Source: Kiritimatiellia bacterium
GTDB lineage: Bacteria > Verrucomicrobiota > Kiritimatiellia > RFP12 > JAAYLN01
NCBI GenBank assembly: GCA_017962605.1
Contig: JAGCUY010000180.1
Location: forward strand, 28,368-92,367
Length of the DNA stretch: 64,000 bases
Direction: 5' to 3'
Below are positions 49,564 through 56,324 of this stretch, one piece after another; position 1 is the stretch's first letter, and each line of letters opens with the position of its first letter. Below the pieces are notes generated by a model. That model made no database searches. It had not been told where the DNA came from and was given only the letters and a program-made list of their open reading frames with translations. Both the position numbers and the translations under genes were made by a program.

Positions 49564-51069
49564 TTACTTTTTCTCTATCAGTTTGCCGATCTCACGCCAG
49601 GCGTCGCGCATCACGCCCTCGCACTCTGCCGTAGTGGGGAGGCGCTCTGCCTTGATATGGGGATTCACCACGGAGAGGTCGAGTGTGGCCAGATCGAGGC
49701 CCTTCGGGTCAAGGGCCCAGGCTTCCCGTGGAAGGTCGCGGGCGCCTTCAGCCTTGAAGAAGCCGCGCGCTGCCTCTTCAAAGGCGGCGAGGTCGCTTTC
49801 GCGCAGTGGGCGTTTCTTGCCAAGTGTCTCGCCCTTGAGGTCAAGCTGCCAGTAGCGGATTGGGTCGGTGGTCGGGCCGTCCTTCGTGAAGAAGAGCACC
49901 ACGGTGTGGACGCCGGCCGTGAAGACCTTCTGCGGGAGGTCGAGTATCCAGTGGAGGCGGCACTTGTCGAGCAGCATCCGCCGGATGGCAATCGAAGCGT
50001 TGTCGGTGTTGGAGAGGAAGGTGTTCTTGATGATGATTGCGGCGCGCCCGCCCTTTTTGAGTTTGGCGATGAAATACTCCAGGAACATCAGGGCCGTCTC
50101 GGAGGTCTGCACCGTGAAATTCTGCTTGGTGGCGTTGTTCACGGCCGCGCCGAAGGGCGGATTGGCGCCGATGATGCTCACGCGGTCGCGGTCGGAGAAG
50201 TCTGCTATTTTCGTGGCGAGGGTGTCGCCAAAGCGAATCTGCGGCGATTCGAGGCCGTGGAGAATGCAGTTCATCTGGGCGGTGACATAGGCGAGCGCCT
50301 TGCATTCGCCGCCGGAAAAGGTCTTCTCCTGAAGCGCCCGATAGGCTCGCGCGTCGCCCTTGGCTTTTGCGCGCATGTGGGCGAAGGCTTCGCAGATGAA
50401 GCCGCCTGAGCCGCAGGCGGAGTCGTCAAAGGTTTCGCCGATCTGCGGGTCAAGGAGGCGAATCATGACGCGGATAAGCGGGCGCGGGGTGTAATACTGC
50501 CCGCCAGCAATGCCGGCGTTGCCCATCTCGGCGAGGCGTTCCTCGTAGAGGACGGAGAGTTCGTGGCGCTCCTCCTCGGTCTGGAACTTCAGCGGCTGCA
50601 TGAGGTCTATGACCTCGCGGAGGAGGAATCCGTCGGTGAAGCGGCAGGATAGCTGGCCGAAAATAGAGCCAATGCGATACTGGATGGAATTGACAGGGGC
50701 GTTATTGGCCAAGCGCTCCAGGCCGGGGAAGAGGGTGTCGTTCACGAAGGCGATCAGATCCGGGCCTGTCAAGGCGCGGTCGTAGTCGAAGGAGCCGTCC
50801 TTGCGGGCGGGCCAGGCCCATGACGACCAGCGCAGGGGCTTGGGTAGGGCTGGTTCGTAGGGTAGGCCGCGCATCTCGCTCTCGATGCGGCGGTCCTCCT
50901 CGCGTGCGTCAAGGTAGCGCAGGAAGAGGAGCCAGCTGGACTGCTCCATGTAGTCGAGAGGGCTGCTGCAACCTCCGCCCGGCTTCCAGAGCTTGTCGTC
51001 AATCGCCTTGAAAATAGCGGCTGCGGAGCGTCCCGCCGCAGCGTCGTTCTCTACCTTTCCCCTTGCCAT
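49564..51069 (-). CDS. hsdM: Type I restriction-modification methyltransferase subunit
   Basis: A 501-residue N6-adenine methyltransferase. The helical N-terminal domain carries LDYMEQSSWLLFLRYLD. SAM-binding motif I is DSACGSGGFICEA, preceded by GQYYTPRPLIRVMI, and catalytic motif IV is GANPPFG. I chose MARGKVEND (ATG 51067-51069) because the 40 codons upstream are encoded by a strongly folded non-coding leader; with this start the T-run of an intrinsic terminator touches the ATG and a GAGG lies 11 bases upstream inside the terminator stem. It is the first gene of the operon hsdM-hsdS-hsdR. Confidence 0.95.
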   Translation of the reverse strand: MARGKVENDAAAGRSAAAIFKAIDDKLWKPGGGCSSPLDYMEQSSWLLFLRYLDAREEDRRIESEMRGLPYEPALPKPLRWSSWAWPARKDGSFDYDRALTGPDLIAFVNDTLFPGLERLANNAPVNSIQYRIGSIFGQLSCRFTDGFLLREVIDLMQPLKFQTEEERHELSVLYEERLAEMGNAGIAGGQYYTPRPLIRVMIRLLDPQIGETFDDSACGSGGFICEAFAHMRAKAKGDARAYRALQEKTFSGGECKALAYVTAQMNCILHGLESPQIRFGDTLATKIADFSDRDRVSIIGANPPFGAAVNNATKQNFTVQTSETALMFLEYFIAKLKKGGRAAIIIKNTFLSNTDNASIAIRRMLLDKCRLHWILDLPQKVFTAGVHTVVLFFTKDGPTTDPIRYWQLDLKGETLGKKRPLRESDLAAFEEAARGFFKAEGARDLPREAWALDPKGLDLATLDLSVVNPHIKAERLPTTAECEGVMRDAWREIGKLIEKK

Positions 51070-51107
51070 AAAAAAGCGTGCCTCGTCTCGTATCTCAATC
51101 GAGGCAC
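51070..51107 (-). terminator. Intrinsic terminator abutting the hsdM start codon
   Basis: Minus-strand arms GTGCCTCG (51100-51107) and CGAGGCAC (51078-51085) form a perfect 8-bp stem, followed by GC and six T (51070-51075). The ATG of hsdM is the next codon. The 3' arm contains the GAGG that would serve as ribosome site. Confidence 0.8.
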
Positions 51108-51282
51108 CGCTAAGAGCCTTTGGGGAATACGGAAACGGACACGCAGAGTGCCGAACGCACCCTGCGCAGCCGCACTTCCGGCTCCCCAAAAATTAGCGGT
51201 TTTCGATTGAAGCCAAAAATGCGCTTGCGCGCGGACCCCCGCGCACGGCGCGGAAGTCCTATCGTCGCCATTTCTGGCGACG
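51070..51282 (-). ncRNA. Highly folded leader RNA upstream of hsdM, riboswitch/attenuator-like
   Basis: From the predicted start near 51281 the RNA reads as a chain of helices. In order they are an 8-bp hairpin with GAAA loop (51263-51282), a 12-bp helix (51233-51259), GCGC with a GCAA loop (51221-51232), and an outer two-part stem (51193-51199 and 51203-51210 with 51107-51113 and 51095-51102). The outer stem encloses TTTGGGG/CCCCAAA (51119-51125, 51184-51190) and two inner hairpins (51142-51166 with ten pairs; 51168-51183). The 3' strand of the outer stem shares bases 51100-51107 with the terminator, so the two folds exclude each other. I recognise no known riboswitch, 6S, tmRNA, SRP or RNase P signature. 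Confidence 0.65.
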
Positions 51283-51287
51283 GAATT

Positions 51288-51316
51288 ATGATAGCACAAT
51301 GTGGAGATATAGGCAA
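51288..51316 (-). promoter_or_regulatory. Promoter of the hsdM leader
   Basis: Read on the minus strand: TTGCCT (51311-51316), a 17-base spacer, TATCAT (51288-51293). Transcription should start close to 51281, at the first leader hairpin. Confidence 0.65.
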
Positions 51317-51390
51317 AGGATGCTCCAGCAAAGATTCCGCGCCGGGGCGCATGGCATCAGAAAATGACATGTCCATGCACCTTTTGGACA

Positions 51391-51420
51391 TTCCATGGCG
51401 GCGGCACGATGCTGTATAAT
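51391..51420 (+). promoter_or_regulatory. Candidate promoter of the SDR remnant
   Basis: TATAAT (51415-51420) with a weak TTCCAT (51391-51396) 18 bases upstream. A small inverted repeat ATGTCC/GGACAT (51369-51391) overlaps it. It is divergent to the hsdM promoter. Confidence 0.45.
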
Positions 51421-51445
51421 TATTGATGTCATTTCCATTTGAGCC

Positions 51446-51970
51446 ATGAACAAACACTTCAAAAACAAGGTCGCCTGGGTCACGGGATCGTCGCGCGGCA
51501 TCGGTAGGTGCATCGCCGAACTGCTGGCCGCCGAGGGGTGCAATGTCGCCGTCTCCGGCCGCAACCAGACCAATCTTCAGTTTTCCGGCGAAGGCTCGTC
51601 AGTCGATGAGGTCGCCGCCGGCATAGTGCGTCGCCACGGCGTGAAGTGCGTCGCCGTCTGCGGTGAGCTTTCACGCGAAGAGGAAGTGGCGCGTTGCGCC
51701 GACGAGGTTCACCGCGCCCTCGGCCCCATCGACTTCCTCGTCTGCGCCGCCGGCGGGGGCAATGTCGGCTCCGCTCTGAGGACGCACGCGCCGAAGGGCA
51801 GCGCCTCCGCATTTGAGACGGACTATGTCCACGCCATCCTCGACCACAACTTGATTTCGACCATGCTCTGCTGCCGCGCCGTTGTTCCCGACATGCGCGG
51901 GCCTGGCGGGGCCTACATCTCTGGCCAGGTCATCCGTGTCGATGGCGGCGAACAGCTTTCGCCTTGCTGA
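51446..51970 (+). pseudogene. Short-chain dehydrogenase/reductase with internal deletion
   Basis: A 174-codon open frame. The N-terminal 150 residues are a normal SDR Rossmann fold: VAWVTGSSRGIGR (NAD(P)-binding glycine motif), FLVCAAGGGN (NAG-type motif) and NLISTMLCCRAVVPDM. Then the sequence jumps to GGAYISGQVIRVDGGE, which is the usual SDR C-terminus. The Ser-Tyr-x-x-x-Lys catalytic region, about 70-80 residues, is missing while the frame is kept. The protein cannot be a working SDR. It stands between the restriction operon and the DUF4143 gene, inside the repeat-bounded segment. The ribosome site is weak (GAG). Confidence 0.8.
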
Positions 51971-52081
51971 TGGGGCGGATGCCGCATAACGCCCGCGTGA
52001 TGGGCGTCGCCGAGTGCGACGGCTTCCGCATAAAAAACATCTTTGGGTGCCTTTACAAACCTGCCTGATTCGTAAAGACGA

Positions 52082-52140
52082 GTTTCCGAAAATCGGAAAC
52101 GACGGTTTCCGATTTTCAGAAAATGTGGTTTGCGATTTTT
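52082..52140. promoter_or_regulatory. Palindrome cluster upstream of the second DUF4143 gene
   Basis: GTTTCCGA and TCGGAAAC (52082-52100) form a perfect inverted repeat around AAA. GGTTTCCGATTTTC (52105-52118) and GGTTTGCGATTTTT (52127-52140) repeat the same half-site. The last copy overlaps the -35 box. They resemble the AAAATCG elements before the first DUF4143 gene (5243-5301), and would suit an operator. Confidence 0.6.
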
Positions 52141-52158
52141 AGGACATTGTGCTAGACT
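52130..52158 (+). promoter_or_regulatory. Promoter of the second DUF4143 gene
   Basis: TTGCGA (52130-52135), 17-base spacer, TAGACT (52153-52158), with the gene start at 52178. The -35 box lies within the last half-site of the palindrome cluster. Confidence 0.55.
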
Positions 52159-52177
52159 TCTTTATCAAGAGGTAAAT

Positions 52178-53401
52178 ATGGCACATTTCAAAAGGACACT
52201 CCTTCCGTTTGCACGCAAGGCTTCAGAAACATTCAAATGCCTGCTTGTCAATGGGCCGCGGCAAGTCGGAAAAACTTCCCTCCTAAAAGAGATGCTTGAC
52301 GGCGACCGCGTTTATGTCACGCTGGACGACCCATTCGCACGGTCGCTTGCAAGACGGGATCCGGAACGCTTTTTGAAAGCCTACCCGGCGCCAGCGCTTA
52401 TTGATGAAATCCAGTATGCGCCAAATCTTTTCCCCTATATCAAGATGGCCGTTGACGCATCGCAGGGGCGCGGGCAGTGGTGGATGACAGGTTCGCAGCA
52501 GTTCCGGCTTATGAAAGGCGTATCGGAAAGCCTTGCGGGCCGCGTCGCAATTCTGAGACTTCAGGGGCTTTCACAGCGAGAGGCTGCTGGCGATGACTCT
52601 CCCGCGCCGTTTGAGCCTGACGCAGAACGCCCTGTCCGCGCCGTTGCCAAGTCTTTGCCGGATTTGGCGGAAACATTCAAGCGCATCGTCCGAGGGTCGT
52701 TCCCGGAACCGCTCTCTGTGCGGGACATGGACTTGCCGTTGTTTTTCTCCTCGTATGTCGGAACATATCTTGAACGCGACATCCGGGAACTGGTCTCCGC
52801 CTCGATGGAAAGCGCCTTTCTCGACTTTCTTCGCGTGTTGGCCGCCCGGACATCCCAGGAACTCAATTTTCAGTCCCTCGCCAGGGATGTAGGGGTTTCC
52901 GTGCCGACACTGCGATCATGGGTGTCGATTTTGGAAACATCCGGATTAGTCTATCGGCTGCGACCTTGGCGGGCAAATGTGTCAAAACGGGTTGTGGACA
53001 CCCCTAAGCTGCATTTCCTCGACACAGGCCTTTGCTGTGCGCTCTGCGGAATTGAAACCGCCGAGGAAGCCTTGTCCTCCCCTCTTTCTGGGGCGCTGCT
53101 GGAATCCTTTTGCGTTTCTGAAGTCCTCAAGTCGCATTGGCATGCTGGTCGTGAGCCGCAGCTATACCATTACCGCGACCATGACGGGCGGGAAATAGAC
53201 ATGGTGCTTTGGGCACGGGGTCGGCTTTTTCCCATTGAGGTCAAGCGTACGGCATCGCCAGATGCCCGTGACATCCTCCGCCCATGGGAGGCGATCCGCA
53301 AGGCTGGACTGCCTCTTGGCCCAGGCGTGGTTCTATGCCCCACCATGCGGGAAATGCCGCTGGACGACGGACTCAACCTCGTCAATCCATCTGCGTTGTG
53401 A
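52178..53401 (+). CDS. DUF4143-family AAA ATPase
   Basis: A 407-residue relative of the protein encoded at 4025-5161. Walker A is NGPRQVGKTSLL (residues about 25-36), Walker B is ALIDEIQYAPNL, sensor 1 is WWMTGSQQFRLMK. A winged-helix part (LARDVGVSVPTLRSWVSILE) precedes the DUF4143 C-terminus with REIDMVLWARGRLFPIEVKR, a PD-(D/E)XK-like core. I chose ATG 52178, preceded by AGAGG, because the frame upstream contains the promoter. The similarity to the first copy is only at family level, so they are not recent duplicates. It lies inside the repeat-bounded segment and is followed by another copy of the dispersed repeat. Confidence 0.88.
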   Translation: MAHFKRTLLPFARKASETFKCLLVNGPRQVGKTSLLKEMLDGDRVYVTLDDPFARSLARRDPERFLKAYPAPALIDEIQYAPNLFPYIKMAVDASQGRGQWWMTGSQQFRLMKGVSESLAGRVAILRLQGLSQREAAGDDSPAPFEPDAERPVRAVAKSLPDLAETFKRIVRGSFPEPLSVRDMDLPLFFSSYVGTYLERDIRELVSASMESAFLDFLRVLAARTSQELNFQSLARDVGVSVPTLRSWVSILETSGLVYRLRPWRANVSKRVVDTPKLHFLDTGLCCALCGIETAEEALSSPLSGALLESFCVSEVLKSHWHAGREPQLYHYRDHDGREIDMVLWARGRLFPIEVKRTASPDARDILRPWEAIRKAGLPLGPGVVLCPTMREMPLDDGLNLVNPSAL

Positions 53402-53458
53402 CAATCTTTTTGGCCCTTCAAAGAAAATTGTGGGAAATGCGTGGACATGAATCTACTC

Positions 53459-53870
53459 AGGGCGCTACTGCGCCGAACTTTGAAAACTGCCGGGAATGCG
53501 CTTGCGCATTTTGCGGCGTGTCTGCCGTCGCACCGAAGCAAGCTTCATGCGCCGCCAGCCCTGCCGCGCGGCCGTGGCCGCTCCCCGGCAGATTGGGAAG
53601 GCCGCTCTGCGGCATGGAAAAGCCAGGAAAGTCGAAGGTCGGGATGGTCGCGCTTTGTCGCGTTCGCGCCGCAAGGCGCTGCGGCAGGAACGGAAGCCGC
53701 CCCTAGCCCCTAGTCCCTAGCCCCCATTTTCACATTGGATGTTGGCTGTTTTCACACTTCCACATTTTCACATTTCCCAAGGCCGTCGGCCCGCGCAGCG
53801 GGGCGGCGCATCAGTTTCCCTGCTTCGGCGCGGTAGCGCCATGAATACTCACAGCGGAGACTGCTAATGC
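53459..53870. repeat. Dispersed intergenic repeat, copy C, with heptamer words
   Basis: About 400 bases without a gene. 53459-53640 is the inverted counterpart of the extra block in copy B (GGCGCTACTGCGCC, GCGCTTGCGC, AAGCAAGCTTCATGCG, GCGGCCGTGGCCGC). 53699-53720 carries CCCTAGTCCCTAGCC words, and 53740-53780 carries TTTTCACACTTCCACA words. 53780-53850 again has GGCCGTCGGCC and GGCGCGGTAGCGCC. No coding potential is convincing. Confidence 0.75.
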
Positions 53871-53903
53871 TTCCACAAAAAACTTGGAAGAACCATCTTT
53901 TTT

Positions 53904-53933
53904 GCCTCTCAAAGGCCGGCATCCACTAGGGCG
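53904..53933. repeat. Middle copy of the att-like direct repeat
   Basis: The 24-base core (53904-53927) is identical to those at 44147 and 55441, followed by AGGGCG shared with the right copy. Read on the plus strand it still encodes LSKAGIH and a TAG stop, a detached end of the activator gene; on the minus strand it encodes the end of the patatin gene. Confidence 0.9.
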
Positions 53934-54009
53934 CGAATCATACGCCGTCGCCGTCTGGGGCGCCCTCAAGGACTACGACTGGCCCGGCCTCGTGAAGATG
54001 GCGGAATAA
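53932..54009 (+). pseudogene. Detached C-terminal gene fragment
   Basis: Directly after the middle repeat, 25 codons (RESYAVAVWGALKDYDWPGL, then VKMAE and TAA) look like a genuine protein end, with natural codon use and amphipathic pattern, but have no start. I do not recognise the parent gene. It is probably a leftover of a gene removed when the neighbouring element inserted or excised. Confidence 0.4.
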
Positions 54010-54037
54010 ACGTACATGAGACTTTCGTCTTCGCCAC

Positions 54038-54066
54038 TTGACAAATGCGCACTTTAGAGATAGTAT
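54038..54066 (+). promoter_or_regulatory. Promoter of the DUF3990/HTH pair
   Basis: TTGACA (54038-54043), exactly 17 bases, TAGTAT (54061-54066). The first gene of the pair starts at 54100. Confidence 0.8.
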
Positions 54067-54099
54067 TATTACATCAAAGTTGCGCTATGGAGATATGGT

Positions 54100-54762
54100 A
54101 TGAAGACGAGCCTTAAAACTCTTTACCATGGATCGCCTGTAGTCGTTTCCCATCCTTCACTTGAAATGGCGAGGCCGGGCAACGACTACGGGCGCGGATT
54201 CTATTGCACGGAGAACGAGGACCTTGCCCGCGAATGGGCATGCACCGAAGGCGCCGACGGATGGGCGAACAGATATGAATTGAGAATGAACAGTCTTCGT
54301 GTCCTTTCTCTTAAGCCGCCAGTTTACACGGTTCTCAACTGGCTTGCGGTTCTAGTGGCCAACCGCGAAGTCAGACTCCACGCCCCGGTGATGCGCCGTG
54401 GCGCCGAATGGCTGCTCGCCAACCATGGGGTGGATTTGTCACAGTGGGATGTCGTGGTGGGTTGGCGTGCCGATGACTCTTACTTCTCCTTTGTCCGCTC
54501 CTTCCTCGCCAATACGATTACCATTGCGCAGCTTGAGCGCGCCATGCGCCTTGGCAAGCTCGGCGAGCAGGTTGTCCTTAAAAGCGAAAGGGCTTTTGCG
54601 GCCCTGCGTTTTGTGTCCGCCGACCCCGTTCCCTGGGAGACATGGTACACGCGCCGCCGCAACCGCGACCTCGCCGCGCGCGCGGCATTCGAGGAGGATG
54701 AGGCGCGGGGTGATCCAGATGGACTTACAATTCGGGATCTCATGGAGGGACGTGCAAAGTGA
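54100..54762 (+). CDS. DUF3990-family protein (ADP-ribosyltransferase-like, candidate toxin)
   Basis: A 220-residue protein. The N-terminal LYHGSPVVVSHPSLE followed by NDYGRGFYCTENEDLAREWA is the DUF3990 signature, a family with the H...Y...fold features of ADP-ribosyltransferases and usually found next to small DUF3791 or HTH partners. Residues His in LYHGS and Tyr in FYCT would sit at the NAD pocket. The ribosome site GGAG is seven bases before the ATG. The following gene starts with a GTG that overlaps this stop codon (GTGA), so the two are translationally coupled. Toxin function is an inference from family and layout. Confidence 0.8.
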   Translation: MKTSLKTLYHGSPVVVSHPSLEMARPGNDYGRGFYCTENEDLAREWACTEGADGWANRYELRMNSLRVLSLKPPVYTVLNWLAVLVANREVRLHAPVMRRGAEWLLANHGVDLSQWDVVVGWRADDSYFSFVRSFLANTITIAQLERAMRLGKLGEQVVLKSERAFAALRFVSADPVPWETWYTRRRNRDLAARAAFEEDEARGDPDGLTIRDLMEGRAK

Positions 54763-55415
54763 AAAGTTCTGAACCAACCGCCTATCCGGAAACCTACCTC
54801 GATGACGCCATGCGGACACTTGGCGAGGCGGTCGAGTGGGCGGCCCTTGAACGGGGAATGCCACCCTCGCGTTTTCTCGCCGCTTTCGTCGCTACCGGCG
54901 TTGCCGACGCTTTCGGCGTTGGCGTTCCGAAATTCGTCGCAGGACTTTCAGGCCCCGAACTGGCGCGCGAAGTTCTCCGCCGCTGCGGGATCACGGACGA
55001 AGCCAGGAAGAAGCCGGCCGCGCATGGCGATGGCGCCACTCCTGAATTCTGGGCGGGATGGATACTTGCCTGGTACCAGTGGCGCTCGGCACTTCCGTTC
55101 CGGGCGATTCTCCGTTTCCTGCCGGCAGACGAGCTGGTCGCCCTTTACACTGCGCTTCATGAAGCCTCCGAAGAACGCTGTTGGCAAGCCTTTGAAAAAC
55201 GTCGCCACGAGCGGCGTGGCATGACCGCCCTCGCTGCGGCCCGCAAGGCGGCGGGGTTCACCCAGACGCAGCTTTCCGCCCATTCCGGCGTTGCCTTGCG
55301 CAGCATCCAGCAATGGGAGGGACGCTCAAGGAATCTGGCCCATGCCGCAGCCTCTTCCGTGGCTGCGATTGCGCGCGTCCTCGGAACAACTTCGGAAGCG
55401 CTCCTCGCCGAGTGA
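54759..55415 (+). CDS. HTH protein paired with the DUF3990 gene (candidate antitoxin)
   Basis: A 218-residue protein. The N-terminal part (DDAMRTLGEAVEWAALERGM, then FLAAFVATGVADAFGVG) resembles the small helical DUF3791-type partners of DUF3990 proteins. The C-terminus is an XRE-type helix-turn-helix (ARKAAGFTQTQLSAHSGVAL, then RSIQQWEGR). It probably binds its own promoter and neutralises the upstream product; both points are inferences. The start is GTG at 54759, overlapping the previous stop. The gene ends 26 bases before the right att-like repeat, so the pair with its promoter forms a compact cassette between repeats 2 and 3. Confidence 0.75.
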   Translation: MKSSEPTAYPETYLDDAMRTLGEAVEWAALERGMPPSRFLAAFVATGVADAFGVGVPKFVAGLSGPELAREVLRRCGITDEARKKPAAHGDGATPEFWAGWILAWYQWRSALPFRAILRFLPADELVALYTALHEASEERCWQAFEKRRHERRGMTALAAARKAAGFTQTQLSAHSGVALRSIQQWEGRSRNLAHAAASSVAAIARVLGTTSEALLAE

Positions 55416-55440
55416 AGCAGTGAGCCAAATAAAGTTGTCC

Positions 55441-55470
55441 GCCTCTCAAAGGCCGGCATCCACTAGGGCG
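55441..55470. repeat. Right copy of the att-like direct repeat
   Basis: The 24-base core spans 55441-55464, followed by AGGGCG. On the minus strand it encodes the last residues of the patatin protein (SALVDAGL and stop). On the plus strand it still reads RLSKAGIH and TAG, the end of the sigma54-type activator. This suggests that the two genes were once convergent with overlapping ends. Confidence 0.9.
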
Positions 55471-56324
55471 GATGCCGCGTCGCGGCCGGCCTGGATGGCG
55501 TCGTCGATTCGGGAGAAGTCGAGCGTGGGGATGTCGCCGACCGCAGGCTGCAGCAGCCAGTCTGGCGCAGAGCGCTCAATCTCCCACTGCGCAATGCGGT
55601 CCTCGCAGATGCGCGTGGTCTTCATCAGCATTTCCACCAGCCCCATTCGGGTGGGCTTGGTTCTGCGCCCCAGTTCTTCGCGGATTTTGTCGCGAACCCT
55701 TTCGCCTAGGCCAATGGCCTTGTTGACCACCGTGGGCAGGCGGTGCGTGGAGTAGGGGCAGGGCGGCCCGCCATCGACGTTCACTGCCAGAACGCGCCTG
55801 GCGCCAAGGTCGCGCGCGGCCTCAACGGGAACGGGGCTTGAAACTCCGCCATCGACTAGCAGGCGATTCCCGCGCCGAACAGGCGTGAATACGCCGGGAA
55901 TGGAGATTGAGGCGCGGAGCGCATGGTGCAGGCGCCCACGCGACATAAGGAATGCCTCGCCAGTGGCAATATCCGTGGCCATGGCGGCGAAGGGAATGGG
56001 CAATGACTCTATCGGCGCGTCGGGAACGATCTTCTCGAAGAAGGCCATGACCTTTTCGCCTTTGACCAAACCCGCGCCGCCAATCTCGAAGTCGATGAAG
56101 AGCGAGGCCGCGTCTGCGACATCCAGCCCCGCAACAGCCTCGCGCAGGGCATCGAAGCGGCCAGCGGCGTATGCCGCGCCAACGAGCGCCCCCATGCTGG
56201 TGCCGGCTACGAATTCGGGCTTCACGCCGCGCTCCAGCAGCACTTCGAGGACGCCGACATGGGCGAGCCCACGGGCCCCGCCGCTGCCAAGGGCTATTCC
56301 AATCGCCTCATTTTTCTTCGCCAT
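55446..56324 (-). CDS. Patatin-like phospholipase (RssA-type)
   Basis: A 292-residue serine hydrolase of the patatin family. The oxyanion motif is GSGGARG (residues 13-19), the nucleophile elbow is GTSMG (Ser near residue 42), and the catalytic Asp is in DGGVSSPVP (near 163). No signal peptide, so the enzyme is probably cytoplasmic or membrane-associated, with acyl-ester hydrolase or phospholipase activity. The start overlaps the end of the DUF3857 gene by 17 bases. The C-terminus lies inside the right att-like repeat and is intact. Confidence 0.92.
   Translation of the reverse strand: MAKKNEAIGIALGSGGARGLAHVGVLEVLLERGVKPEFVAGTSMGALVGAAYAAGRFDALREAVAGLDVADAASLFIDFEIGGAGLVKGEKVMAFFEKIVPDAPIESLPIPFAAMATDIATGEAFLMSRGRLHHALRASISIPGVFTPVRRGNRLLVDGGVSSPVPVEAARDLGARRVLAVNVDGGPPCPYSTHRLPTVVNKAIGLGERVRDKIREELGRRTKPTRMGLVEMLMKTTRICEDRIAQWEIERSAPDWLLQPAVGDIPTLDFSRIDDAIQAGRDAASALVDAGL

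Noticed and set aside
51070..51282. Assignment of the hsdM leader to 6S RNA, tmRNA, SRP RNA, RNase P or a known riboswitch
   Set aside because: I find none of their conserved sequence signatures; the region is several separate helices rather than one long 6S-like hairpin.
51972..51985. Possible fourth remnant of the att-like repeat (GGGCGGATGCCGC)
   Set aside because: Only 13 bases match the sequence beside the right copy and the 24-base core is absent, so it may be chance.
44171..55440. Prophage or classic integrative element
   Set aside because: No integrase, portal, terminase, relaxase or transposase is visible, so only a repeat-bounded segment can be claimed.
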